Below, one piece after another: positions 52,832-62,298 of a DNA stretch of 64,000 bases. How positions within the stretch are numbered: the stretch's first letter is position 1; every line of letters starts with the position of its first letter. A program made the position numbers and the translations under genes. The notes beneath the pieces were generated by a model, which worked only from the letters and a program-made list of their open reading frames with translations, was not told where the DNA came from and did not search any database. This DNA comes from Vulcanimicrobiota bacterium (GTDB taxonomy: Bacteria > Vulcanimicrobiota > Xenobia > Xenobiales > JADMJV01), in NCBI GenBank assembly GCA_017307785.1, contig JAFKGI010000015.1, positions 62,001 through 126,000 on the forward strand, given 5' to 3'.

Positions 52832-54360
52832 TGCGCCTTCGTCTCCAGCTTCTGGCCCTGATCGGGGTGCTGCTGAGCCTGGCTCTGGCAACTTCCTTCG
52901 CCCTCATCTTTCGGGCCGTGCGCAACCAGGCACTGGCCGACCTGGATCGCTCCCTGGAAGCGGGACACCACGTCTGGGACAGCCTCAGCCGGGCTCGCGC
53001 CGAGAACCTGGCAACCACCACCTCAGGCACGGCCGCGGAAGCCGGCTTTCTCCGGATTCTACGCGGGACCGATGCAGCCACTTTGCTGGACGACCTCCAC
53101 CAACGCCAGAAAAACAACGCCTCGCTGGACCTGTTGGCCGTTTACGACGATCAGGGCCACCTGCGCCTGGCCACCCAAGCCGGCCTGCCCACGACTCCCG
53201 ATGCTCTCGTCGAATCCGCGCTGGACGGCCAGGTCGGGGCCAGTTTCTGGCGCGGCCCGGACGGGCTTTACATCGCCGGCGTCGCGCCCATCCAAAGGCA
53301 GGGTGGAATCACGGAAGGCGTGCTGCTGCTGGCCACCCGGCTGGACGCAGAGTATCTGAAGGACCTGGCTCGAGACACCAACCTCCAGGTGGCGGTGGAA
53401 GAAACGGCTCCCGTCCCAACCAACCGTCACCAGCGCACCTATCCCGTGCCCGACTACACCGGCCAATCGCTCGGCACTCTGGTGCTGGGACGCGACCTGG
53501 ACGTAGCTCTGGCCTATATGGACAGCGTGCGCGGGCAGCTCTGGTGGCTGGGAGCCGGAGCCGTAGCCCTGGCATTCCTCTTCTCCATCCCCCTGGTCGG
53601 TCGCATGACCAACCCGGTGCTGCAACTGGAAAAAGCCCAGGCCGAAATGGACGCAGTCTTTCAGGCCAACCTGGACGGACTGGTGGCCCTCGATCAGGCC
53701 GGTCGAGTGGTCAACGCCAATCCGGCCGCCGGGGTCTGTCTGGGCCTGGCTGCAGAAAAACTGCCCGGGACCTTCCTGCAGCAAATTCTACCGCAGGAGG
53801 TGTTTGCCCAGTTGGTGGCCGCCTCGCCCCATGATGGACAGTTGGTGCAACGCTGCCTCTACCGCCGGGAAGGCCATACTTTTCAGCTCACCCGAACCTT
53901 CGTGGCCAGTCGCCATCGAGAGGTCGGCTCCATTCTGCTCACCCGAGAAATCGGCGAGAGCGCCCGCAACCCGTTGGAACTCCTGGACGACGCCCGACCG
54001 GTCAACGAGGATGACTGGATCCGCTTTGAGAGAAATCGCGCCAACTTTCTCTGGCTCAGCGGCCGTCGCTCCGCTCCGGAGCCGGGCAACTGGGAGAGCG
54101 AGCTGACCCGCCTGGGGGTCCCCCTATCGCTACCAGGCCTCAGCCTGGAGCGAGAGCCTCTGCGACTGCTGCTGCTCAACCTCTGGCCCTGTCACCATTT
54201 GCTCCTCGAGCCCGAGGCCGGCGGTAGCTGGCTGAGCGTGCGCAACCCGGACCCACCGGGCGCTTGGGAACGCGAAGTTCTGCTCGGACTGCTCGAGGAA
54301 CTCCAGGGGAGGTTCTTCGAGGAGGGTGGGCAGCTGCGCATCTGGCTGCCACGGTCTTGA
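52831..54360 (+). CDS. Membrane PAS sensor with degenerate histidine-kinase-like C-terminus
   Basis: 509 residues from GTG 52831, TAGTG overlap with the cupredoxin gene. Two membrane helices (5-28, 238-256) flank a periplasmic, dCache-like sensor domain. A PAS domain (275-380) has FQANLDGLVALDQAGRVVNANPAA. The last 130 residues end GGQLRIWLPRS, which looks like the tail of a HATPase domain, but no HisKA phospho-acceptor and no N- or G-box is visible. It is either a diverged kinase or a pure sensor that signals to a partner. It overlaps the transporter-like gene as TTGA. Confidence 0.7.
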   Translation: MRLRLQLLALIGVLLSLALATSFALIFRAVRNQALADLDRSLEAGHHVWDSLSRARAENLATTTSGTAAEAGFLRILRGTDAATLLDDLHQRQKNNASLDLLAVYDDQGHLRLATQAGLPTTPDALVESALDGQVGASFWRGPDGLYIAGVAPIQRQGGITEGVLLLATRLDAEYLKDLARDTNLQVAVEETAPVPTNRHQRTYPVPDYTGQSLGTLVLGRDLDVALAYMDSVRGQLWWLGAGAVALAFLFSIPLVGRMTNPVLQLEKAQAEMDAVFQANLDGLVALDQAGRVVNANPAAGVCLGLAAEKLPGTFLQQILPQEVFAQLVAASPHDGQLVQRCLYRREGHTFQLTRTFVASRHREVGSILLTREIGESARNPLELLDDARPVNEDDWIRFERNRANFLWLSGRRSAPEPGNWESELTRLGVPLSLPGLSLEREPLRLLLLNLWPCHHLLLEPEAGGSWLSVRNPDPPGAWEREVLLGLLEELQGRFFEEGGQLRIWLPRS

Positions 54361-56639
54361 TTCGCCCTCACGAATGGCCCAAGGTTCGGTTCCTGCTGGG
54401 ACTGATCTTGATCGGTTGGACCGGGCTCTCGATCGCCATGGTGGTGACCGATACCCTGCTGCTCTCCAGCCTGGGCGTCCATTACCTTCCCATCGCCCTG
54501 TTGCTCACCTCGGGACTGACGCTCAGCAGCTCGCTCGGCTATACCGCCCTGTTGAGCCGTTATCACAGTCTGCAACTGCTGCAGGCCACCTTTCTGATGG
54601 TGGGCGGGTTGCTGCTGGCCGGCTTCTGCGGACTCAAAGCGGGAGCCAGCTGGTTGTGCCTGCCGCTGCTGGCGCTCTACGGCACCAGCTTCTCCCTGAT
54701 CGCCACCCAGAGTTTCGGCCTGGCCAGCGAATGCATCGACACCTACTCAAGCAAACGGCTCTTCCCGGTACTCACAGTAGGGGCCACCTGCGGCGAACTT
54801 CTGGGCGGTCTGTTGGTGGCCGGAGGAGCCCGTCGAGTGGATCCATCGGGCTGGGTGCTCGTTTGGGGGCTCACCAACTTCCTGGCGCTGGCCTGGCTCT
54901 GGGCCCACCGCCAGCCTCTCCAGCAGTGGCGTCAGACCCGCCGGCAAAAGCCGGCGCCCGTACCCTATCTGCGCCGGGATCCATTGGTTCGTTCGCTGGT
55001 GCTGCTTCTGCTGGGAATGGTGCTCTGTCAGGGCACGTCCCAGTACCTTTTTTCCCAGATCTTCGCCGCGGCCTATCCTCAGCCACGCGATCTGGCCCGC
55101 TTTCTGGGACTGCTGATCTCGCTTACCAACCTGGCCGAACTGGTTATCGCTACTCAGCTGACTCCTCGCCTGGTCGGCTGGTTGGGAGTGGCTCGCGCCG
55201 GCTGGCTGCACCCCACCCTGATGCTCAGCGGCCTGCTGGGCATCAGCCTGCGGTTCCAGCTGGGTCCAGCCATCTGGCTCTGGATCTGCCGCCGCACCAT
55301 GCAAGACAGCCTGGCCACACCCGTGCGCAATCTGCTCTACAACGCCATACCGGCCCGGGTCAGGCCTGCCCTGCGAGCCTTTTTGGACGGGGTGGTGGTC
55401 TCTTGCGCTCAGGCCTGCGTGGCACTGCTGCTGCTCTTCCTCCAGCATCGCCTGCAGCCGGTCCAGATCGCCTACGCCGGAATTGGTCTGGCGCTCGTCT
55501 ACGCGGCTGGAGCCCGGGGAGCCAGCCGCAACTACCTGCGCACCCTTCTGGGAGAACTGCAAAGCGAAGGACTGGTCCTGAAAGCCCGGACCACCGCTTC
55601 CTTCCAGGATGGCGCCCAGCCAGGCGACCCGCTGGCTCTCCAGAGCCGGGCCCAAAGCCTGGCCTCGGCGGACGCAAAGCTTCGATTGGAGGCGGCTGCT
55701 CAGCTAGCGGGCCGAGGGGCCGACGGAGTGCGCGCCGCCCTGCCTTACCTCTTCTCCGATCAGTGCTCCACGGTTGAAGCGGCCTTGCGCGTATTGGGCC
55801 AGAGTCCTACCCCCTGGGCCCGCTCTCTTTTGCAGGACCAGTTCGCTTCGCGCAGTCGGGCGGCGGCTCAAGCCTGGGTGGCCGCCCACAAGCAACCAGC
55901 CGAGAGCTTACGCAGCCGCTTTCTGAAGGAAGCCAGGCACCAGGAATCGCTACGCCATCAACGCCTGGCTTTTTGCGCGCTGCGCTGGCTGGAGGGGGAA
56001 GAGTTGGTGGAAACGGTGCGCCTCTCGCTGCTCTCCCAAGGGGGGCGCAGCGCCAACGCGCTGGAGGTCCTCTCCAACCTGGGGGAACGACAGCCCACCC
56101 AGCTTTTTGTGAATCTGCTGGAACCCAACTCCGATGAGGAGCGCGCCCGGCTTCTAAGCGGCCCGGAAACCGATGGAACGCTGAGCGAGGACCGCTGGGT
56201 GCGCTGGGCCGCCACCCGGGCCGGTTCTCCGCCCGCCTGGGAATTGGCCAGGATGGAGCAGTTGCTGACTCTGCGTCGGACCCATCCATTTCACCGTATG
56301 GATTTGGCACAGTTGGAGATCCTGCGACTGCGGATGATCGAGGAAAGATTCGCAACAGGCCGAGTCTTTTGGCAGGCGGGTCAGTCCCTCGAGCGGGCTC
56401 TGGTGCCCCTCGAGGGAGAACTTACCAGAGGCTTTTGGGGAGGAGTGGAACTGGCCGGCCAGATGACGGCGCGCTCTGCGCTTGTGACCGCAGGGCCCGT
56501 GCGCGTGCTCAGCCTTAGCGCCGCCGCGTGGGAGGTATCGCTACGCGACCTGCCCGCCTTGAGCACCGGAACCTTTCAGTGGCTCAGTGCTGAACTGAGG
56601 CGGACGGAGAAGGATGGGTCAGAACATAGAAGGCCATAG
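54357..56639 (+). CDS. Nucleotide-transporter-like (ATP:ADP antiporter/MFS) protein with HEAT and cNMP-binding-like domains
   Basis: 760 residues from TTG 54357, which overlaps the stop of the PAS gene as TTGA; no other start fits. About 11 membrane segments cover residues 12-420 (for example FLLGLILIGWTGLSIAMVV and LVRSLVLLLLGMVL), arranged like the Npt/TlcC family of nucleotide exchangers. Residues 450-620 are HEAT-type repeats. The C-terminus (RVFWQAGQSLERALVPLEGE and on) resembles a cNMP-binding beta-roll without a clear ligand arginine. Such fused proteins occur in free-living bacteria where transport of ATP is unproven. Envelope sensing is an alternative role. The 3' end overlaps a convergent gene by 56 bases. 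Confidence 0.7.
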   Translation: MIRPHEWPKVRFLLGLILIGWTGLSIAMVVTDTLLLSSLGVHYLPIALLLTSGLTLSSSLGYTALLSRYHSLQLLQATFLMVGGLLLAGFCGLKAGASWLCLPLLALYGTSFSLIATQSFGLASECIDTYSSKRLFPVLTVGATCGELLGGLLVAGGARRVDPSGWVLVWGLTNFLALAWLWAHRQPLQQWRQTRRQKPAPVPYLRRDPLVRSLVLLLLGMVLCQGTSQYLFSQIFAAAYPQPRDLARFLGLLISLTNLAELVIATQLTPRLVGWLGVARAGWLHPTLMLSGLLGISLRFQLGPAIWLWICRRTMQDSLATPVRNLLYNAIPARVRPALRAFLDGVVVSCAQACVALLLLFLQHRLQPVQIAYAGIGLALVYAAGARGASRNYLRTLLGELQSEGLVLKARTTASFQDGAQPGDPLALQSRAQSLASADAKLRLEAAAQLAGRGADGVRAALPYLFSDQCSTVEAALRVLGQSPTPWARSLLQDQFASRSRAAAQAWVAAHKQPAESLRSRFLKEARHQESLRHQRLAFCALRWLEGEELVETVRLSLLSQGGRSANALEVLSNLGERQPTQLFVNLLEPNSDEERARLLSGPETDGTLSEDRWVRWAATRAGSPPAWELARMEQLLTLRRTHPFHRMDLAQLEILRLRMIEERFATGRVFWQAGQSLERALVPLEGELTRGFWGGVELAGQMTARSALVTAGPVRVLSLSAAAWEVSLRDLPALSTGTFQWLSAELRRTEKDGSEHRRP

Positions 56640-56853
56640 CGATGGCGGCCAGAGCGGCCGCCTTAGGGAAACATGCGCCGAACAGAATGGCGCAGATCAC
56701 TCCCAGCGGAACCGCCCGGTCCTGGGTAACCATCAGGATCAGGCTACTAAAGAAGACAAAAGCCAACAGGCCCTTGGTGAGGAAGGCCACCATTCCGAAC
56801 ATTGCCAGAAAGAGGCTGATTTTGAGGATGCGGTGCGAAGTTTTGCTGTTCAT
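56584..56853 (-). CDS. Small membrane protein, unknown
   Basis: 89 residues with three hydrophobic segments (FLAMFGMVAFLTKGLLAFVFF, split by a short loop, and VICAILFGACFPKAAALAAIAMAFYVL). No ribosome-binding site is evident. It overlaps the transporter-like gene tail-to-tail by 56 bases. It may be a real small membrane protein, but its composition is low in complexity and its coding status is moderate only. Confidence 0.5.
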   Translation of the reverse strand: MNSKTSHRILKISLFLAMFGMVAFLTKGLLAFVFFSSLILMVTQDRAVPLGVICAILFGACFPKAAALAAIAMAFYVLTHPSPSASVQH

Positions 56854-57048
56854 AGGCTCAGCTTAGTTCTCGTCCCGCCAAAGCCGTAGATTCGGTCGTC
56901 CCAGAGGCCGAAGGACGGCCATACCAAAGGCTTCAGACACTGTCCCGGCCAACTCCATAGCAAGCCATAGTACTAGTGTTGATTGCCGGGAGTAGAAGCC
57001 CGAGGATATCCTGAAATTACCCTTAGGAATACTTAACGAGGCAACGTC

Positions 57049-58935
57049 GTGAAGATTCTCAACATTCTGGTCGTGGAAGATCAGGAAGTCGACTATGACC
57101 TCCTGCTGGTGAAACTGGAATCGGCGGGCCTGAAAGTCCGGGCCGATCGGGTCCAAACCGCCCTGGAGATGCATCAGGCATTGGAACGCAGTGATTGGGA
57201 CGCCATCATCTGCGACTACTGGCTGCCCGGCTTCTCCGGCAAGGGCGCCCTGGAGATCTTTCAGAAGGACGGCCGTGACATTCCGTTTCTCTTCTACAGC
57301 GGTCACCTGGGCGAAGAACTCCTGGTGGAGTGCATGCGCCTGGGGGCCCACGACTTCATTCTCAAGGGCAACTCGCGTCTGATTCCGGCTCTTTCAAGGG
57401 AGTTGAAGGACGCCGAACAACGGCGCCAGGAGCGCGAAGACCAGGCGCGCTACCGCAGCATTGTGGAGGATTCCGACGACGGAATCTGCTGTGCCGGGCC
57501 GGACGACCGAATTTTGTTCGTCAACGGCCGGTTTGCGGATTTGCTGGAAATCGAGGCGGACTGGCTGACCGGCCAGCCGCTGGCCAGCATCGGCGAGCTG
57601 CAGCCCGACTGGCTGCCCTATCTGACCCAGCCACATCAGAACCTGAAATCAGTGCCCGCCAAACTGACCCATGCGCGCCAGGACAAAAGTGACGTCAGTC
57701 TCAGCGTGCGTCCGCTCAAGGGTTCCGGTTTGGTGCTGAAAGTTACCGATCTTTCCGGTCCCAGGCTCCTCGAAAAGCGCCTCGCGCTGGCATCCAAGAT
57801 GGAAGCCATCGGCCGCCTGGCGGGCACGGTAGCCCACGATTTCAACAATACTCTTTCGATCATCTCGGGCTTCTGCGACATTCTCAAGGAGGAAACCGAC
57901 GATAGGGACCAACTTTCTCTGCTCAACACCATGCACCAGACCATTCGCCGGGGGACCTCGCTGTGCAATCAGATGATGTCGGTCGGAAAAATCAACAAAC
58001 CCAACGATTCCGGCGGGCACGAAATCCGCTTGCGCGAAGTCTTGCAGAACTATCAGCCGATCCTACAAAAAGCGGCCGGAGCGGAAGTGGAATTTCGGAT
58101 TCTCTGCAGCGCCGAACAAGATGCCGTTCGATTCGATGGTGACCTGCTGCTGCAGGTGCTGGTCAATCTCACCCTCAACGCCAAAGATGCCATTGGTCAA
58201 CTGAACGGCGCAATGGAACCCAGGAAAATCTTGATTTCCACTCAGGACCTGCTGGTAGGCGAAGAAGATGGTCAGAGTCACCTGCTCAAGGCCGGAGCCT
58301 ATGTGGTTCTGTGCGTCAGCGACAATGGCGCCGGCATGGACGAGGAAGTGCGGGCCCATGTTTTCGAGCCCTACTTCACCACCAAGGGAGACTGCGGCGG
58401 AACCGGCCTGGGGCTTTCCAGCGTCTATGCCAGCGTAGCCCAATATGGCGGAAACATCTGGGTCTACAGCGAGAAAGGCAACGGGACCAGTTTCAAGATC
58501 TACCTGCCACTGCTGGAGCAGCGATCGCCGACCATCCTTCCCGAGATCCCGCGCTGCAGCGGGGAACACGTGGTTCTGCTGGTCGACGACTGCGCCTTGA
58601 CCCGCGAAATGGCAAGGGCGGCTCTGGAAGAAGAGCCCTATCAATTGCTGGAAGCAGGCTCGGGACGCGAAGCCCTCGAGCAGGCCAGAGCCTTTCCCGG
58701 CAAGATCGATCTGGTCATTTCCGATGTGGTCATGCCCGGCATGATGGGTCCCGAGCTGGTCGATCACCTCCGCCTGGAAACCCCGGACCTCTCCGTCATC
58801 TTTACCTCGGGCTATGGGCGTGACTTTTGCGCGCTGCCCAATACCCAACAGGTACCGCACCGCTTCGTGGAAAAACCGATGTCTGCCACCAACCTGATTC
58901 GCCAGACCCGGCTGGCGCTTGCCGAACGCGCCTGA
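57049..58935 (+). CDS. Hybrid histidine kinase (REC-PAS-HisKA-HATPase-REC)
   Basis: 628 residues from GTG 57049, with GAGG seven bases upstream. The N-terminal receiver has phospho-acceptor D56 (IICDYWLPG). A PAS domain follows (136-245), then the HisKA domain with H263 in VAHDFNNTLS, the NtrB/FixL-like kinase class. HATPase motifs are LVNLTLNAKDAI, DNGAGMD and GGTGLGLSSV. The C-terminal receiver has DLVISDVVMPGMMG. No membrane segment, so it is cytoplasmic and the PAS domain is the likely sensor. The genome context offers no response regulator; a distant one is expected. Confidence 0.94.
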   Translation: MKILNILVVEDQEVDYDLLLVKLESAGLKVRADRVQTALEMHQALERSDWDAIICDYWLPGFSGKGALEIFQKDGRDIPFLFYSGHLGEELLVECMRLGAHDFILKGNSRLIPALSRELKDAEQRRQEREDQARYRSIVEDSDDGICCAGPDDRILFVNGRFADLLEIEADWLTGQPLASIGELQPDWLPYLTQPHQNLKSVPAKLTHARQDKSDVSLSVRPLKGSGLVLKVTDLSGPRLLEKRLALASKMEAIGRLAGTVAHDFNNTLSIISGFCDILKEETDDRDQLSLLNTMHQTIRRGTSLCNQMMSVGKINKPNDSGGHEIRLREVLQNYQPILQKAAGAEVEFRILCSAEQDAVRFDGDLLLQVLVNLTLNAKDAIGQLNGAMEPRKILISTQDLLVGEEDGQSHLLKAGAYVVLCVSDNGAGMDEEVRAHVFEPYFTTKGDCGGTGLGLSSVYASVAQYGGNIWVYSEKGNGTSFKIYLPLLEQRSPTILPEIPRCSGEHVVLLVDDCALTREMARAALEEEPYQLLEAGSGREALEQARAFPGKIDLVISDVVMPGMMGPELVDHLRLETPDLSVIFTSGYGRDFCALPNTQQVPHRFVEKPMSATNLIRQTRLALAERA

Positions 58936-58966
58936 GAGAAGCCTGCCTGGCGAGTCTCCCGATTGC

Positions 58967-60079
58967 TCAGGACTTGACCTGACTCGCCCAGGCCACAATC
59001 CCTCCGGTCAGGTTACGCACTCGCGTAAAGCCGGCCTGCTGCAACAAGGCCTGAGCCCTGGCGCTGCGACCGCCGGACTTGCAGTGAACCACAATGTCCG
59101 CTCCCTTTTCCAGACCGTCGAGGTGGTCGCCCAAATGGCCCAGTGGCAAGAGTCGCGCACCATACTCCTCCAGGTTGGCCATCTCCCACTCATCCGGCTC
59201 GCGCACGTCCAGCAACAGAGGACGCTCACCCGCCTGCCAGGCGGCCGCGAACTCTGCCGGCGAGACCTCGTGGAGAGCGCAGAAGTCTTGGGTGTCGACC
59301 AGTTCCCGAATGGTGGCATTGGGTCCACACATCCGACATTCCGGGTCGCGGGCGATTTTTAGCTCGCGAAAATTCATGGCCAGGGCGTCGAAAAGCAAAA
59401 GCCGGCCCAGCAAGGGCTGGCCGCTCCCCAGAATCAATTTGAGAATCTCGGTAGCCTGCAGCGTTCCGATCACCCCCGGCAGCACGCCCAACACGCCCCC
59501 TTCGGCGCAGGAGGGCACCATGCCGGGCGGTGGAGCCTCAGGAAAAAGGCAGCGATAACAGGGGGCGCCCGCGGCCGGGTGAAAAACCGAAACCTGACCC
59601 TCGAAACGGAAGATCGAGCCATAGACATGGGGCTTACCGAGCAGTACGCAGGCGTCATTGACCAGGTATCGAGTGGGGAAATTGTCCGTGCCATCTACGA
59701 TCACGTCATAGTCAGCCAGAATCTCCAAAGCATTCTGCGAGGTCAGGGCGGTCGCGTGAACTTGAAGAGCCACATGCGGATTGAGGTCTTGCAGGCGGTC
59801 GCACGCCGAGTCGACTTTGGGGCGTCCCACGTCCTTGGTGCCGTGGAGAATCTGGCGCTGCAGATTGCTTTCGTCCACCCGGTCGAAGTCCACCAGGCCC
59901 AGTGTGCCTACACCGGCGGCGGCCAAATACAGGGACAGCGGACTACCCAGACCGCCAGCGCCGATGAGCAAGACGCGAGCGGTCTTGAGCTTGCGTTGCC
60001 CTTCCAGGCCGACTTCCGGCAAATTCAGGTGGCGGTCGTAGCGGGCCAGTTCGGCGGGGGTCAGGTCCTGATATATCAT
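58967..60079 (-). CDS. moeB: MoeB/ThiF-type adenylyltransferase fused to rhodanese
   Basis: 370 residues from ATG 60079, with AAGG seven bases upstream. Residues 20-250 are the E1-like domain: ARYDRHLNLPEVG, LIGAGGLGSPLSLYLAAAG, DGTDNFPTRYLVND, VPSCAEGGVLGVLPG, and zinc Cys pairs CYRC and CRMC. The rhodanese part (from about 275) has DVREPDEWE and active-site VHCKSGGRSA. Such fusions activate sulfur carrier proteins (MoaD, ThiS or CysO) and load sulfur from a persulfide. Partner carrier not in the window. Confidence 0.95.
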   Translation of the reverse strand: MIYQDLTPAELARYDRHLNLPEVGLEGQRKLKTARVLLIGAGGLGSPLSLYLAAAGVGTLGLVDFDRVDESNLQRQILHGTKDVGRPKVDSACDRLQDLNPHVALQVHATALTSQNALEILADYDVIVDGTDNFPTRYLVNDACVLLGKPHVYGSIFRFEGQVSVFHPAAGAPCYRCLFPEAPPPGMVPSCAEGGVLGVLPGVIGTLQATEILKLILGSGQPLLGRLLLFDALAMNFRELKIARDPECRMCGPNATIRELVDTQDFCALHEVSPAEFAAAWQAGERPLLLDVREPDEWEMANLEEYGARLLPLGHLGDHLDGLEKGADIVVHCKSGGRSARAQALLQQAGFTRVRNLTGGIVAWASQVKS

Positions 60080-60096
60080 AGCTCTACCTTTCGGAA

Positions 60097-61035
60097 TCAG
60101 CCGCCCAATTGCTCCTGGCATTGACGAATCAGCCCCTGGAAAAGCTGCAAATCCTCGGCCGCAATGTGAGTGTGACTGAGGTCTCGGCGCAAACCGCTAA
60201 GCCAGACAACGCCCCACCAGTTGCTCAGCGGACCCGGCAAGGGACAGCGGTACAGGCGGGCATTGAGAACAAAATCCAGATAGCCTGGCCAGTAGGACCG
60301 GGTGGCTCCCGCTCCTTGAAACTGGGCCGGCGAATTTTCCCCGTCTTGGAGCAGGTAAATCAAACCGCGGCTGCCCCCCAGCAGCACCCTCTGGTCGTCG
60401 CTCACGCTTCCCCACTCAATCTCCGGGAGATTGGGATTGTGGCCACCCAGACTCCAGCTCTGGCGCCACTGGCGCGGGTGGGTCAAGCCCGACAGCTTCT
60501 TACCGTTGAGCACAATCGAGCACTCCGGAGTGGGCACCAGATGTTGATGCAGCAATTCCTCTTCTTCGCTGCGTCCCCAGGCTCCCAGGAAGCGCAACAA
60601 TCGGGCTTGTAGCTGCGGGCGCTGCACGCGAATTTGCTGGCCGTTGCCTCGATTGCTAATCTGAAAAGGCGAGCGCGTCCATTCCGAAGCCCCCCCTCGG
60701 GCCAGAGCCAGTTCGCGTTGCCGAATCAGCTTTGCCTCGCGTTCCCGAGTCCAGAGTGTGGCGAAACAGTTTTCCGCTTCTTCCGGTGTGAACGGCGCGC
60801 CGTCGAATTGCACCTGAAAATTGTCGCTGCGCAACTGAATTTCCACCAGACTGGAGGCCGAAGCAACGGCTGCGCCTACTGCGTGGAGCATGAAATAACC
60901 GGCCGAAGGAAGGCGGTATTTTTCCATGAGCGCGGCGGCGCGATTGGTATCAAATTGAAAACTACCGCTAGAATCGAAGTCGGCGGCGGCCTGCAGTCGA
61001 TCCAGCAGTTCGGACATTTGCAGCTCGTCGCTCAC
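60097..61035 (-). CDS. Unknown protein, possible GHKL-ATPase-like N-terminus
   Basis: 312 residues. The N-terminal 90 residues (FQFDTNRAAALMEKYRLPSA, then FMLHAVGAAVAS and VQFDGAPFTPEEAEN) resemble a group of bacterial proteins with a Hsp90/GHKL-like ATP-binding fold, but the essential Asn and Gly motifs are not clear. The rest is rich in Trp and Arg with no known motif. It is 17 bases upstream of moeB on the same strand. Assignment is tentative. Confidence 0.6.
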   Translation of the reverse strand: MSDELQMSELLDRLQAAADFDSSGSFQFDTNRAAALMEKYRLPSAGYFMLHAVGAAVASASSLVEIQLRSDNFQVQFDGAPFTPEEAENCFATLWTREREAKLIRQRELALARGGASEWTRSPFQISNRGNGQQIRVQRPQLQARLLRFLGAWGRSEEEELLHQHLVPTPECSIVLNGKKLSGLTHPRQWRQSWSLGGHNPNLPEIEWGSVSDDQRVLLGGSRGLIYLLQDGENSPAQFQGAGATRSYWPGYLDFVLNARLYRCPLPGPLSNWWGVVWLSGLRRDLSHTHIAAEDLQLFQGLIRQCQEQLGG

Positions 61036-61090
61036 GGCCGCGCTTTTCGCGGAAAAAGGGGCGCCTTCCTAGGTCGAGAAGACGCAGTCC

Positions 61091-62296
61091 ATGCAGCAAG
61101 AATTGCCAGAATTCAACGTTCCGCCTACTTATCGCCTGGAATCGGAACTCACCGCTCCACTCCCTCGTCCGCTACCGGACTCGCTGCGGCACCATCCTCA
61201 ACGCGTGGCCCGACGCCGAACCAGTTGGCGAGTCTCCACCGTCTTCACGCTGCTCTTCGCTCTCGGCCTGATTTTTCAGAAAAGCACCTTTATGCACATT
61301 CTGGGCCTCTATTTCACCCCTTTCGCCTACTTCTGGTGGGTCGGCTGGGTAGGCCTGGCCTTCAGCATCTGGGGCATGACGCATTTCTGGCGCCCCGGCA
61401 AAAAAGATCCCTTTGCTTATCTTCGTCACGGCGTGCCCCTGACGGTGCGCGTGGTGGACTTGAAGCTGGAGGTGGCCACTCGCGTCAACGGTGCTGACGC
61501 CACCTTTGCCTACGACGTGTACGTAGACTTTCCCGACCCCCGCAGCGGAGAGATGTCCTATTCCGTGTTGCGCTCCGAGGCCATCGCCAAAGGCGCCGCG
61601 CGCTTACGCTGCCGTATCGGCGATTACCTGACGGCCCTTTATCTGCCGGGCATGGCCGAATCCAGCCTGATCCTCTACGGCTTTAGCGGCATCAATCCGG
61701 ACCGCGATCTCTTGCACCGGGAAAGCCAAAAAGCTCCCTGGCCGGTGGTGATGGGCGGACTGGCCGGCTTTATCGCCTTCTGCTGGGGATTGGCCTGCTA
61801 TCCGTTGCGTTCCGCCAGCGAAGCCCATGGTCTCTGGCTGGTGGTCCCGATCGTGCTGGTGGCTCTGGTTCTCAGCTGGCGTCAGCACGACAAGAATGTG
61901 CGCAACCTGGAAGAGGAACACCAGCGGGCGCTGGCCTCGGGTGATGCCTTGCTAGGCCAAACCTTTACCCGTCCCAAGCGCATTGGAATGCTCTTCCTGG
62001 GCCTGATTGCCGGGCTATTCGGAGGCTTTGGAGGAGTGCTCTGGCTGAACGGAGCCCTCGACTTCCGGGCCCCCAAAGAAGAAGCGGTCCGGGTCACGGG
62101 CGTGACCCAGACCACCTATCAGGGCCTGGTTTGCAGTTATTCGGCCGATTACATCGATCCGGTCAGCGGCAAAAAAGAGAATCTGGGCATCAGCCCGTTA
62201 CTGCTGGAAGATGCCGACGAAGCGCATCTGGTGACGCATCCCGGCGCCCTGGGCATGCCCTGGCAGGAACTGCGCCTGATTCGCAACCCCGACTAG
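61091..62296 (+). CDS. Multi-segment membrane protein, unknown
   Basis: 401 residues. Hydrophobic segments lie near residues 48-65, 70-95, 218-238, 248-262 and 295-318 (VFTLLFALGLIFQK, FAYFWWVGWVGLAFSIWGM, VVMGGLAGFIAFCWGLACY, LVVPIVLVALVLSW, LFLGLIAGLFGGFGGVLWL). Between them are soluble beta-rich stretches with a DUF3592-like flavour (FAYDVYVDFPDPRSGEMSYS). The paired design (loop, then second loop with SYSADYIDPVSGKKENL) suggests an internal duplication. No function assigned. Confidence 0.7.
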   Translation: MQQELPEFNVPPTYRLESELTAPLPRPLPDSLRHHPQRVARRRTSWRVSTVFTLLFALGLIFQKSTFMHILGLYFTPFAYFWWVGWVGLAFSIWGMTHFWRPGKKDPFAYLRHGVPLTVRVVDLKLEVATRVNGADATFAYDVYVDFPDPRSGEMSYSVLRSEAIAKGAARLRCRIGDYLTALYLPGMAESSLILYGFSGINPDRDLLHRESQKAPWPVVMGGLAGFIAFCWGLACYPLRSASEAHGLWLVVPIVLVALVLSWRQHDKNVRNLEEEHQRALASGDALLGQTFTRPKRIGMLFLGLIAGLFGGFGGVLWLNGALDFRAPKEEAVRVTGVTQTTYQGLVCSYSADYIDPVSGKKENLGISPLLLEDADEAHLVTHPGALGMPWQELRLIRNPD

Positions 62297-62298
62297 GG

